Origin: an uncultured bacterium | GTDB lineage: Bacteria; Bacteroidota; Bacteroidia; Bacteroidales; CAIWKO01 | Length of the DNA: 11,788 nt | Reading direction: 5' to 3' | Assembly (NCBI GenBank): GCA_903916135.1 | Contig: CAIWVT010000450.1 | Coordinates: forward strand, 1-11,788 | In this document: positions 1 to 7,336 of the stretch, piece by piece | How positions within the stretch are numbered: the stretch's first letter is position 1 | Layout of the letters: every line of letters starts with the position of its first letter | Position numbers and translations under genes: made by a program | The notes under the pieces: model-generated | What the model was told of the DNA's origin: nothing | What the model saw: the letters and a program-made list of their open reading frames with translations, nothing else | Database searches by the model: none

Positions 1-1
1 A

Positions 2-265
2 GTTATCGCTGGTATGGTGGCTCTTGTAGCTTGCGGACCAAGCGCAGAAGAAAAAGCAGCTAAAGAAAAAGCAAAACAAGATTCAATTGCTTTAGCAGCA
101 AAACAACAAGCAACTCAAGATTCTCTTGCAGCAGTAGCAAAAGCTCAAGAAGAAGCAGCAGCATCAGCTTTTAAAGCAAAAGAAGATTCAATTGCCGCCG
201 CAGCAGCTAAAAAAGCACCTAAAGGTGGTGCAAAAACGACTGGCGCAAAAAAAGCTAAAAAATAA
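2..265 (+). CDS. Small Ala/Lys-rich lipoprotein, 5' end outside the window (copy 1 of a tandem pair)
   Basis: This is the 3' part of a gene whose first eight codons lie before the window. The frame is fixed by comparison with the paralogue at 461, because bases 1-84 are identical to 484-567. The visible protein starts within a signal peptide (VIAGMVALVACG), and LVAC is the lipobox, so the cysteine should be lipidated and the mature protein anchored in a membrane. The rest is a highly charged, probably helical stretch of Ala, Lys, Glu and Gln with three recurring Asp-Ser-(Ile/Leu) motifs, ending in a Lys/Gly/Thr-rich tail. The internal ATG at 14 falls inside the signal peptide and is not a plausible start. 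No enzymatic motif is seen, and the function is unknown. A structural or envelope-linking role is only a guess from composition. Confidence 0.85.
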   Translation, partial: VIAGMVALVACGPSAEEKAAKEKAKQDSIALAAKQQATQDSLAAVAKAQEEAAASAFKAKEDSIAAAAAKKAPKGGAKTTGAKKAKK

Positions 266-286
266 TTGATTTGCATTATCATAAAG

Positions 287-312
287 AAAGGCGGAATTAT
301 CCGCCTTTTTTT
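287..312 (+). terminator. Rho-independent terminator after lipoprotein copy 1
   Basis: A GGCGGA stem (290-295) pairs with TCCGCC (300-305) around an ATTA loop and is followed by seven T. Flanking AAA/TTT can extend the stem. It lies 21 bases after the stop codon, so copy 1 is probably transcribed separately from copy 2. Confidence 0.9.
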
Positions 313-396
313 ATTTACCTATTACAGTAAAATTTGGCTCTTTTATTTTTTTAAGTAACAAAGTTCATTACTTGTTGAAAAAAAAAACATTTTTTT

Positions 397-427
397 ATTG
401 TATTATCTTTTTTTTTGATTACTTTTG
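397..427 (+). promoter_or_regulatory. Candidate Bacteroidota-type promoter for lipoprotein copy 2
   Basis: TACTTTTG at 420-427 matches the Bacteroidota -7 box TAnnTTTG exactly. ATTG at 397-400, 19 bases upstream, is an acceptable -33 element (consensus TTTG). Initiation would fall near 433-437, giving a short A-rich leader without a Shine-Dalgarno sequence. The surrounding 370-420 segment is strongly T-rich. The consensus is known for this phylum; its use here is inferred. Confidence 0.6.
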
Positions 428-460
428 CCAACTATTAATAACCAAAAACTTTGAAAAAAA

Positions 461-778
461 ATGAAAAAATTATTTAGTGTATTAGTTATCGCTGGTATGG
501 TGGCTCTTGTAGCTTGCGGACCAAGCGCAGAAGAAAAAGCAGCTAAAGAAAAAGCAAAACAAGATTCTATTGCTTTAGCTCAAAAAGCACAAGCTACTCA
601 GGATTCTATTGTAGCAGCAACAAAAGCAGCAGAAGAAGCAGCAGCAGTAGCAGCAAAGGCAAAAGAAGATTCTATTGCAGCAGCAGCAGCTAAAAAAGGT
701 GCAAAAGGAACAAAAGGCACAAAACCTACTACTGGTGGTACGAAAACAACAAAAAACGCTCCTAAAGGAAAAGGTTGA
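461..778 (+). CDS. Small Ala/Lys-rich lipoprotein (copy 2 of the tandem pair)
   Basis: This 105-residue protein is complete. Residues 1-18 form a signal peptide (MKKLFSVLVIAGMVALVA), followed by lipobox Cys19 in LVAC-GPS, indicating a lipoprotein. The mature part is dominated by Ala, Lys, Glu and Gln. It has Asp-Ser-Ile motifs at about residues 35, 48 and 70, compatible with a long amphipathic or coiled helix. A low-complexity Gly/Lys/Thr tail follows from about residue 79 and is longer than in copy 1. The start is supported by the signal peptide and by a -7 box 34 bases upstream. It has its own promoter and terminator. Near identity with copy 1 at the 5' end and drift toward the 3' end indicate tandem duplication, perhaps with gene conversion. 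The function is not recognised. Confidence 0.9.
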   Translation: MKKLFSVLVIAGMVALVACGPSAEEKAAKEKAKQDSIALAQKAQATQDSIVAATKAAEEAAAVAAKAKEDSIAAAAAKKGAKGTKGTKPTTGGTKTTKNAPKGKG

Positions 779-800
779 TCCTTATCAAATTTTTAAAGAA

Positions 801-828
801 AAGGGCTGAATTTCAGCCCTTTTTTTTA
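801..828. terminator. Terminator after lipoprotein copy 2, shared with the convergent gene
   Basis: A ten-base stem, AAGGGCTGAA (801-810) with TTCAGCCCTT (812-821), is followed by an uninterrupted run of T through 827. This is a strong intrinsic terminator for the rightward gene. The stop codon of the leftward gene (826-828) lies in the T run, so its transcript also passes through this hairpin. On that strand the following sequence is TTTTCTTT, a weaker but plausible U tract, so the element may act in both directions. Confidence 0.88.
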
Positions 829-1518
829 TTTTCCGAATATCTCTCGGCATAAAGTCATGAGTGAATAAACTTCCACTGAAGCTTCATCAGGAAATACTAA
901 ATGGTTTTCATCATTACAGCCGCTGATTGAAACAATAAACAAACTATAGTTTTGTGAACTCAGGTCGGGCGATTTAATAATTTTTTCTTCAATAATTTTC
1001 TTTTCAGTATAGTAATTTGCAATCTTTTTTGCGTCAGCATCATTTTTTGGAGTATAGACAGTGCTTTCTTTAGTGCTAAGTTTAGCGTCTTTTAAATCTA
1101 CAATCTTATATTTTTTTGACAAAAAACGTAATTCATTATACACAGATGAATTGTTTGTTGAAACTTCCTGAACTTTCAGGAAATCCCATTTAGTTTCATA
1201 TCGAAGCACAATTTTTGAAACTGCTTTCTTTCCATACGCTTGTATCCGTTTAATTTTATCTTCTTTCTTTTCAAAAGGAACATTCAAGGTATTTTCGGTT
1301 AATTCCAATATTGAATCAGTTCGTTGAAAAATTAAGCAATTGTTTGTATCAGTAAATCTCCAACCTGTAGGTAAGTGATCAATAATGATATTTATAATTG
1401 CATCAGTGGTATATCCTTTCTTGGCAATCTCTTCTTCAGAATATTGCGCGTTGCTTTTTAGTGAAGATAGTAATACAAATAAGGTTACTATCACTAATTT
1501 TAGGTTTGGTGTTTTCAT
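826..1518 (-). CDS. Secreted protein of unknown function
   Basis: This gene encodes a 230-residue protein. I start it at the ATG at 1516-1518 rather than the in-frame ATG at 1575. From here the protein begins with a proper signal peptide (MKTPNLKLVIVTLFVLLSS...SNAQ), with probable cleavage after Ala24. The longer form would place 19 unlikely residues in front. The mature protein is rich in Lys, Glu, Ser and Asn, has no further membrane segment and only two cysteines, and shows no motif I can assign. It should be exported to the periplasm or beyond. It converges on the lipoprotein genes and diverges from the citrate lyase operon. No good TAnnTTTG box was found upstream on this strand. The family is not recognised. 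Confidence 0.75.
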   Translation of the reverse strand: MKTPNLKLVIVTLFVLLSSLKSNAQYSEEEIAKKGYTTDAIINIIIDHLPTGWRFTDTNNCLIFQRTDSILELTENTLNVPFEKKEDKIKRIQAYGKKAVSKIVLRYETKWDFLKVQEVSTNNSSVYNELRFLSKKYKIVDLKDAKLSTKESTVYTPKNDADAKKIANYYTEKKIIEEKIIKSPDLSSQNYSLFIVSISGCNDENHLVFPDEASVEVYSLMTLCREIFGK

Positions 1519-1604
1519 GATTTTATTGTTTAGACAAATATTGTTCAAAAAGCGTACCATAAAAATTATTTTCATAACAATCTTTTATTTTATTAATGTT
1601 TTAG

Positions 1605-1612
1605 TAATTTTG
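1605..1612 (+). promoter_or_regulatory. Candidate -7 promoter box for the citrate lyase operon
   Basis: TAATTTTG fits the Bacteroidota -7 consensus TAnnTTTG exactly, 23 bases before the citDE start codon. No clear TTTG lies about 19 bases upstream, where the sequence is A/T-only, so the -33 part is weak. The leader would be roughly 15-20 bases long. Confidence 0.5.
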
Positions 1613-1635
1613 CACCTTCATTAAATCTGTACAAA

Positions 1636-2865
1636 ATGAAATTAAATAAGACTGTAAGTATTGGAAACAAAGGTAAAGGCGTTCGTTCCGATTGTTTTGT
1701 TTCGCTTGAAATCACTGAAGATGGAGGCATTCAAATAGAGCTTGTGAGCAAAGTGAAAGCCTTATATGGCAAAAGTATTCTTTTGCTCATCGAAGAAGTG
1801 TTGAACTTTTTTGGAATCAAACATGCAAAAGTGGCATTTGAGGATTCAGGTGCTTTACCATTTTTAATTGCAGCGCGCATGGAAGCTGCCATTAAACTTT
1901 TGGTAGAAACCGATAAAAATTTCTTGCTACCAATGTTGCCTCAGAATAATTATCAAACAACTAAAGAACAGAACCGGTATTCCCGACTATATTTACCAGG
2001 TAATAGCAGTAGTTTGATGATTAATGCAGGAATTCATACCCCCGATGGAATTATTCTTGATTTGGAAGATGCCGTGGCACCAGATAAAAAATATGAAGCA
2101 AGTTTCGTGGTGCGCAACGCACTTCGAAACTTGGACTTTTATGGTTGCGAACGCATGGTTCGAATTAATCAGGTTCCAAGAGGATTGGACGATTTGGAGT
2201 TCATAGTACCGCATAATGTAAATCTTATTCTCATCCCTAAATGCGAAAAGGCAGCGCAAATTCATTTAGTGAATAAAAAGATAGAAGAAATTAATGCACG
2301 TTATACCTTATATAATAGTATATGGTTGATGCCGATCATTGAAAGTGCACTTGGTGTGATGAATGCCATGGAAATAGCCTCAGCAGCAGAAAACGTTGTG
2401 GCAATGGCAATAGGTTTGGAAGATTACACCGCCGACATAGGAATAAAACGAACAGCCGAAGCTACCGAATCATTTTTTGCACGAAGCACCATCGTTAATG
2501 CCTGTCGTGCAGCAGGAATCCAAGCAATTGATTCAGTTTTTTCGGATGTTGCCGACATGGAAGGTTTGAAACAAAATGTATTAAAATCAAAAGCACTTGG
2601 TTTTGATGGTATGGGCTGCATTCATCCACGTCAAATCAGAGTGGTTCATGATAATTTTGCACCAGATGCTTCCGAAATCGAAAAAGCGAAGAAAATTGTG
2701 AAAGCCTTTATTGAAGCAAAAGAAAAGGGTTTAGGCGTGGTTTCTTTAGGGACAAAAATGATAGACGCACCTGTGGTGAAGCGAGCAGAAAAAACTATTG
2801 AAGTGGCTGTTTCTTTAGGTAAAATTTCAAAAAATTGGAGAGAAGAAGACAATGAAAAAATATGA
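1636..2865 (+). CDS. citDE: Citrate lyase, fused acyl carrier protein (gamma) and citryl-ACP lyase (beta) subunits
   Basis: This 409-residue protein joins two citrate lyase subunits. Residues 1 to about 98 resemble CitD, with a GIQIEL strand and the conserved DSGALPFLIAARMEAAI segment corresponding to DKGAL...RARLEA. Ser18 aligns with the serine that carries the phosphoribosyl-dephospho-CoA arm. Residues 114 to about 396 are a CitE TIM-barrel of the HpcH/HpaI aldolase family: RLYLPG (117-122), LDLEDAV (141-147), Glu236 in IIES, GLEDYTADIG (260-269) and CIHPRQI (328-334). Glu236 and Asp263 are the expected metal ligands. The CitE part cleaves citryl-ACP to oxaloacetate and acetyl-ACP, using the attached carrier domain. 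The gene overlaps citF by 14 bases. In enterobacteria citD and citE are separate genes. CitE-like family members with other substrates exist, but the CitD domain and adjacent citF make citrate lyase very likely. Confidence 0.93.
   Translation: MKLNKTVSIGNKGKGVRSDCFVSLEITEDGGIQIELVSKVKALYGKSILLLIEEVLNFFGIKHAKVAFEDSGALPFLIAARMEAAIKLLVETDKNFLLPMLPQNNYQTTKEQNRYSRLYLPGNSSSLMINAGIHTPDGIILDLEDAVAPDKKYEASFVVRNALRNLDFYGCERMVRINQVPRGLDDLEFIVPHNVNLILIPKCEKAAQIHLVNKKIEEINARYTLYNSIWLMPIIESALGVMNAMEIASAAENVVAMAIGLEDYTADIGIKRTAEATESFFARSTIVNACRAAGIQAIDSVFSDVADMEGLKQNVLKSKALGFDGMGCIHPRQIRVVHDNFAPDASEIEKAKKIVKAFIEAKEKGLGVVSLGTKMIDAPVVKRAEKTIEVAVSLGKISKNWREEDNEKI
2837..2841 (+). promoter_or_regulatory. Possible ribosome-binding site for citF
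   Basis: GGAGA ends 10 bases before the citF ATG at 2852, inside the 3' end of citDE. Such motifs are scarce elsewhere in this window, and this one supports the overlapping start. Translational coupling from citDE is also likely. Confidence 0.45.
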
Positions 2866-4414
2866 CAAACTAGTTAAAAATGTGTTGGGGCGCATCGTTC
2901 CCACTGAAATCAACGGAAAAGAAGCAGTGGAATATCTAGGTGTTGGAAAATACAAGCCTACAGGCAGAAAGTATGCACCGCCCATAGTGAGTTGTGCTGA
3001 TTATCCTGCTGATGGAAACAAAACACTTCCAACATTGAAAGAAGCGTTGATTCGTGCAGGGCTGAAAGATGGTATGACGATTTCCACACATCATCATTTT
3101 CGCAATGGCGATTTGATTGCTGAACAAATTTTCGATATTGCAAACGAATTGGGTGTGAAAGATTTGATGTGGTTTCCTTCCGCCTCGTTTGAATGTCATT
3201 CTCCTTTGGTAAAATATTTGGAAGATGGCACCATTCACCATATTGAGGGTAGTATGAACGGCTCCTTAGGTAGGTTTACCTCCGAAGGAAAAATGACCGG
3301 ACTGGGTGTGCTTCGCTCTCATGGCGGCAGATATCAGGCGGTGCAAGATGGGGATGTGCATATAGACATAGCCGTTATTGCGGCTCCCACGGCAGATGCT
3401 TTTGGCAATGCCACTGGTGACAGAGGTCCTGCAGCATGTGGTCTATTGGGTTTTGCGCTTGCTGATTCTCAATATGCCGATACCGTGGTTGTGGTAACAG
3501 ACAATATCGTTCCTTTCCCATGTATTCCATGGCAAATTCATGGCAATTATGTGGATTATGTGGTGGTGATGGATAAAATCGGGATACCGGAAAAGATAGT
3601 TTCGGGAACAACTGAAATCACAAAAAGTCCCGACCGTTTGTTGTTAGCCGAAATGTCGGCTCAATTTTGCGATGAAGCAGGTATTCTGCACGATGGATTT
3701 TCGTTTCAAGCAGGGGCTGGCGGAACGGCTCTTTCCATCGGCGTTTATTTTGCCGATATTTTGCGCGAACGGGGTATGAAAGCACGCTTCGCACGAGGCG
3801 GCAGCAATAAATATTTGGTCAATATGCTCGAAGAGGGTTTGACGGAATATATTTTAGACGGACAAACTTTTGATTTGGAAGGCGTACGCTCGATGCGTGA
3901 AAATCCCCATCATATCAACACAAGCCCATTCACTAGTTATAATTATCATGGAAAAGGTAATTTTTCTTCAATGGTGGACGTGGCAATTTTAGGAGCTACT
4001 GAAGTGGATGTGAATTTCAACGCCAACGTGGTAACACATTCTGATGGCACGCTTTTGCATGGCATCGGCGGTTGGCAGAATTGTTTGTTTTCGAAATGTA
4101 CTATATTGCCGATTCCCTTGTTTCGAGACAGAATTCCCGTGGTGATTGATGAAGTGACCACTATTTGTGGACCCGGCGAATTGATTGACGTGATTGTAAC
4201 CGAACGAGGCATCGCCATCAATCCGCTGCGAACTGACTTGATAGAGAAAATGAAGAACTCAACTTTGCCAATAAAAACGATTCAAGAATTGAAAGCAGAA
4301 GCTGAAGCAATTTGCGGTGTGCCCGAAAAGATAGCCTTTGAAGACGAAATTGTGGCTGTGATTAAATGGGTGGATGGTACTGTGATAGATTCTGTGAGGA
4401 AGATTAAGAAGTGA
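2852..4414 (+). CDS. citF: Citrate lyase alpha subunit (citrate:ACP transferase)
   Basis: This 520-residue protein is close to the usual CitF length of about 510 and is collinear with it throughout. Recognisable blocks are LKDGMTISTHHHFRNGDL (71-88), ECHSPLV (114-120), SHGGR (156-160), FGNATGDRGPAACG (184-197), a glycine-rich GAGGTALSIG (288-297), NPHHI, a DVNFNANVVTHSDG-type segment, the TICGPG loop and a C-terminal VIKWVDGTVIDSV. CitF exchanges the acetyl group on the carrier arm for citrate, forming citryl-ACP for the CitE domain. It is expected in the cytoplasm as part of the large CitD/E/F complex. The start overlaps citDE by 14 bases. No citC ligase, citX or citG follows, so the maturation functions must be elsewhere if the enzyme is active. 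Confidence 0.95.
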   Translation: MKKYDKLVKNVLGRIVPTEINGKEAVEYLGVGKYKPTGRKYAPPIVSCADYPADGNKTLPTLKEALIRAGLKDGMTISTHHHFRNGDLIAEQIFDIANELGVKDLMWFPSASFECHSPLVKYLEDGTIHHIEGSMNGSLGRFTSEGKMTGLGVLRSHGGRYQAVQDGDVHIDIAVIAAPTADAFGNATGDRGPAACGLLGFALADSQYADTVVVVTDNIVPFPCIPWQIHGNYVDYVVVMDKIGIPEKIVSGTTEITKSPDRLLLAEMSAQFCDEAGILHDGFSFQAGAGGTALSIGVYFADILRERGMKARFARGGSNKYLVNMLEEGLTEYILDGQTFDLEGVRSMRENPHHINTSPFTSYNYHGKGNFSSMVDVAILGATEVDVNFNANVVTHSDGTLLHGIGGWQNCLFSKCTILPIPLFRDRIPVVIDEVTTICGPGELIDVIVTERGIAINPLRTDLIEKMKNSTLPIKTIQELKAEAEAICGVPEKIAFEDEIVAVIKWVDGTVIDSVRKIKK

Positions 4415-4547
4415 AGTGGTCTATAGGGATTGGTAGAAAGTGACAAAACACTGTAACGCAGCATAACGCGACTGTAACGAGGTTTAATTGTTTAATTGTT
4501 ATATTGCTGAAATGCTGAATTGTTATGTTATTAGGCATAGCCTAAAT

Positions 4548-4662
4548 GGATAGAAGCGAGGGAGGAAGAGGCTGGCGACGAATGGGCAGCGTAGTTGCAA
4601 ACTACTATTTATAAAGTTCGAAGTTGCAAACTTAGAACAACGGGGGATAGAGGCGACGGAGG
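4548..4662. repeat. 18-base imperfect direct repeat flanking two hairpins
   Basis: GGATAGAAGCGAGGGAGG at 4548-4565 recurs as GGATAGAGGCGACGGAGG at 4645-4662, matching at 16 of 18 positions. The copies start 97 bases apart. The hairpins at 4591-4605 and 4616-4638 lie between them. Confidence 0.8.
4591..4638. repeat. Pair of hairpins with a shared GTTGCAAAC core
   Basis: The first hairpin is GTAGTT-GCA-AACTAC (4591-4605), a perfect six-base stem. The second is GTTCgAAGTT-GCA-AACTTaGAAC (4616-4638), nine paired bases with one G/A mismatch. Both have the same GCA loop and an inner GTT/AAC, and they are 10 bases apart, as in REP-like doublets. A RAYT-type transposase, which mobilises such elements in other bacteria, is not in the window. 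Confidence 0.65.
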
Positions 4663-4687
4663 CAGAGCCTGCCGCCTAACGGGAGAT

Positions 4688-7333
4688 TTAGTTATTCAAA
4701 TCAGTAACCGATGAAATTGGACCTTTGAACTCAACATCATCAAATTGTGCAAAATGTGCAATTCCACATTTAATTTTCATCTTAGCACTTGGTCTTAATT
4801 CTTCATCTTTACCTTTTGTTTCGGCTACGAAATAAATTTTCTTCTCTTGCTTAAATACAATTGCCCAATCGGGATTGTAGTTACCAATGGGTGTAGGAAT
4901 TTTGAACCAATTGGGGAGTTTGAAATAAAATTCAATGTCCTCACTGCTTTCACAATCCTTTGCAAACTGACTTTCTACACTACTATCAAGTGGAATATAA
5001 TTCTCGTAAATTGTTTTATCAGCATTTGAAACTGTGTGAGTGAATTGGTCAATGTAAATTTCAAAGTCATTATCATCAAATAAAGTCATTTCATAAACAT
5101 TACTTCCGATTTTTTCATATTTAATTCCATCTATCATCAACGAATATAGAACATTTTTGATGGTGTGGGTTGTGTTATCCATGAACATTTGCGGATTGAT
5201 AAGCAACTCAGAAATTTTATTTGACTTCTTTATGATGTCTAAAATTGTTGTCCGTGTCAATTCCGTTTTGCCTTGTATGTATGCAAGCATATCAGGAATT
5301 TCAAATTGTTTGCCGTAATCGGGTGCAACTGTATCACTCAATAATTTTCCTGTTATACCTTCTGTTCCCATCACCACAGCATTTTTTGTGCTTCTTACCG
5401 TTGGTTTTTTTGTTTCAGGCATTTCTTTCATCGCCAATGCTGCAAGCGTTATCAAATCACTTGTTTGATACGCTACACTATATTTTGTTTGAAATTTTAT
5501 CTTTTCCCATATCTGCAAAAATTTGGGGTCTGCCTCAAAACCTTTTCTGTAAAGTAACTTTTCACGCTGGTTTTTATTCTTAATTCGTCCTGTGAAATTT
5601 ACGCCACAATCTTCTTCAATTTCTTTTTGCAATGCTTTCGCAAAATCATCATAACTCTCATTTGCAATAACTGTGAGGCGGTTTATGTTCTGGTCAAAAA
5701 TTCTTATTCCTTTTTGATTCACTGACAAACGCAACCCTCTACCAATTTCTTGACGTTTTTTAATTTCTGATTTTGTTTCGTTCAATGTGCAAATCTGAAA
5801 CACATTCGGATTGTCCCAACCTTCGCGCAAAGCGGAATGGCTGAAGATGAAACGAAGAGGTGTGTTGATGTCTAATAATTTTTCTTTCTCCTGCATGATG
5901 AGTTTGTAGGTATCTTCATCGTCTGCGGATTCTCCATTTTTTGAATCCTTCACTCTGCCTTTGTTGTCTTGCGAAAAATATCCATTATGAATCTCATTTA
6001 CTGAATACGAAATGAGATTTTTATTTTTAGGTTTGTTTATTTCTTCCTCATAAATTTCTTCAAACCATTTTGCAAACTTACCTCCAATTGCATTTCCGCT
6101 TTCGTCATACTCACGATAATTTTTCACTTTGTCAATGAAAAATAATGTCAACACTTTTATTCCTTTGGCTTTGTAATCTCTTTCTTTTTTCAAATGGTCC
6201 TCAACCGTTTTCTGAATCATAAAACGCATTACTTCATCATTCATGCCTCCCTGTGATTCGCCAACTGCCAACACTATGCCGTTGGTTAGTTCTATTTGTT
6301 GATTACCAAAATCTATTTCATAAATTTTCAGACCTTCATATTTTTCATTCTTGCCACTCAATTCAAACAAGTCCAATTTATTTTTGTTTGCTGTAACTGA
6401 TTTACGTTTTATACCATCCGTTGATGTGGTATCAATTTTTATTTTTGCAGTGATGCTGTTTCCTGTTCGGTTTACACTTTCCAACTTAATGAAACTATCA
6501 TTGAAATCATTTTCACTCATTACACTATCCACTTCGATTTGTTTTACCAAACCCAAATCGTATGCTTTGACTGGATTGAGAGAATACATAAGGTTATACA
6601 AATTCGTATGTGTTGCCGAATAACGCAAAGTACAAAGCGGTTCCAAATTTTGAATTGCTTTTTTACGAATCTCTGTTTCCATGTTCTGTGGTTCGTCAAC
6701 AATTACAATCGGCTTTGTGCTTTGTATAAACTCTATCGGTTTTTTACCTGTAAGTTTGTCGTTTGGTTTGTTGATGATGTTTTCATCTTTCGCAAACGAA
6801 TCAATGTTGATTACTAAAACCTGAATAGCATTGCCCGATGAAAAGCCACGTAGATTTGAAACTTTTTTACTGTCGTAAATATCAAAGTTGATACTTGTTT
6901 TATCATACAATGATTGGAAATGTTCGTGTGTAATTTGCAAGTTTTTCAAAACACCTTCACGAATGGCAACTGACGGAACTACGATAACAAATTTTTTGAA
7001 GTCATACAATTTATTGAGTTCGTAAATTGTTCGCAGATACACATACGTTTTTCCGGTGCCTGTTTCCATTTCAATGGAAAAATTCATTCCCTGCAATTCA
7101 TCAACTGTGTTATTTATTTCGTTGCGTTGCTGAATGTTTTTTACATTCTGCAAAATCTGTTCTTCTGACAAAGTGAGATTATTTCCAAAACCGTTTTCAG
7201 AAAGCAATGCTCCTGCTGTGTTTTGCGTAAACTCAAAATCTCCACTGCTCAAAGGTTGTCCTTCAAAAATGTCGGTAATTGCTTTTAATGCATCCCATTG
7301 GTAGGATTGATTGCTGTCAAAATGGAGTTTCAT
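4688..7333 (-). CDS. res: Type III restriction-modification system, restriction/helicase subunit Res
   Basis: This 881-residue protein has the full Type III Res layout. A superfamily 2 helicase core comes first: Walker A TGTGKT (91-96), then PIVIVDEPQ with DEPQ (213-216), SATH (239-242), REGWDNPNVFQ (503-513) and QEIGRGLRL (528-536). The C-terminal domain carries a PD-(D/E)xK nuclease site with Pro821-Asp822 and Glu838-Thr-Lys840 in AETKGK. Res and Mod together cut DNA bearing unmethylated target sites, with ATP-driven travel along the DNA. All key residues are present and there is no frameshift, so it should be active. The start codon directly follows the stop of the upstream AlbA_2 gene (TAA-ATG), which suggests coupled translation. 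The first seven codons and the preceding stop are duplicated at 8528-8551. Res is the last gene of the operon. Confidence 0.95.
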   Translation of the reverse strand: MKLHFDSNQSYQWDALKAITDIFEGQPLSSGDFEFTQNTAGALLSENGFGNNLTLSEEQILQNVKNIQQRNEINNTVDELQGMNFSIEMETGTGKTYVYLRTIYELNKLYDFKKFVIVVPSVAIREGVLKNLQITHEHFQSLYDKTSINFDIYDSKKVSNLRGFSSGNAIQVLVINIDSFAKDENIINKPNDKLTGKKPIEFIQSTKPIVIVDEPQNMETEIRKKAIQNLEPLCTLRYSATHTNLYNLMYSLNPVKAYDLGLVKQIEVDSVMSENDFNDSFIKLESVNRTGNSITAKIKIDTTSTDGIKRKSVTANKNKLDLFELSGKNEKYEGLKIYEIDFGNQQIELTNGIVLAVGESQGGMNDEVMRFMIQKTVEDHLKKERDYKAKGIKVLTLFFIDKVKNYREYDESGNAIGGKFAKWFEEIYEEEINKPKNKNLISYSVNEIHNGYFSQDNKGRVKDSKNGESADDEDTYKLIMQEKEKLLDINTPLRFIFSHSALREGWDNPNVFQICTLNETKSEIKKRQEIGRGLRLSVNQKGIRIFDQNINRLTVIANESYDDFAKALQKEIEEDCGVNFTGRIKNKNQREKLLYRKGFEADPKFLQIWEKIKFQTKYSVAYQTSDLITLAALAMKEMPETKKPTVRSTKNAVVMGTEGITGKLLSDTVAPDYGKQFEIPDMLAYIQGKTELTRTTILDIIKKSNKISELLINPQMFMDNTTHTIKNVLYSLMIDGIKYEKIGSNVYEMTLFDDNDFEIYIDQFTHTVSNADKTIYENYIPLDSSVESQFAKDCESSEDIEFYFKLPNWFKIPTPIGNYNPDWAIVFKQEKKIYFVAETKGKDEELRPSAKMKIKCGIAHFAQFDDVEFKGPISSVTDLNN

Positions 7334-7336
7334 TTA
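7313..7336 (-). repeat. 24-base direct repeat, copy at the res start codon
   Basis: Read leftward, this copy consists of the AlbA_2 stop codon TAA, the res ATG and the next six res codons. It matches 8528-8551 at 23 of 24 positions; the only difference is G at 7324 versus A at 8539. The copies are 1215 bases apart and bracket the AlbA_2 gene. Confidence 0.95.

Larger units (their letters stand above)
1..778 (+). repeat. Tandem gene duplication of the lipoprotein unit
   Basis: Bases 1-84 match 484-567 without a mismatch, and similarity continues at a lower level to the Ala-Lys block near the end of both genes. The repeat distance is 483 bases. The 3' tails and the two terminators differ (GGCGGA versus AAGGGCTGAA stems), so the duplication is not very recent, or the 5' ends have been homogenised. 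Confidence 0.85.
4415..4687. other. Gene-free spacer between convergent operons, rich in repeats and hairpins
   Basis: This 273-base segment has no credible coding frame. From left to right it holds: three TAACG units spaced 10-11 bases apart (4454, 4464, 4475); the tandem pair TTTAATTG TTTAATTG (4483-4498); a TTAGGC-ATA-GCCTAA hairpin (4531-4545); a purine- and G-rich stretch; two hairpins sharing the core GTTGCAAAC (4591-4605 and 4616-4638); and a GGCAG-AGC-CTGCC hairpin (4661-4673). An 18-base imperfect repeat brackets the middle pair. No hairpin has a T tract, so none is a convincing intrinsic terminator for citF or res. The richer G content from 4548 on contrasts with the neighbours. A dispersed intergenic repeat is my best reading. 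Confidence 0.7.

Noticed and set aside
1519..1575. Extended N-terminus of the secreted protein starting at 1575
   Set aside because: The ATG at 1518 gives a standard signal peptide at the very N-terminus; the extension would bury it and runs toward the divergent citDE promoter region.
1385..1624. Hydrophobic 79-codon rightward frame in the divergent intergenic region
   Set aside because: Mostly antisense to the secreted-protein signal peptide; the hydrophobicity is a mirror of A/T-rich sequence, and no promoter or family signal supports it.
4531..4545. TTAGGC-ATA-GCCTAA hairpin as the citF terminator
   Set aside because: No run of T follows on either strand and it lies more than 110 bases after the citF stop.
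5245..5583. 112-codon rightward frame inside res
   Set aside because: Antisense to an intact, well-conserved Type III Res gene; rich in Phe/Leu/Ser as expected from the complement of Lys/Glu codons.
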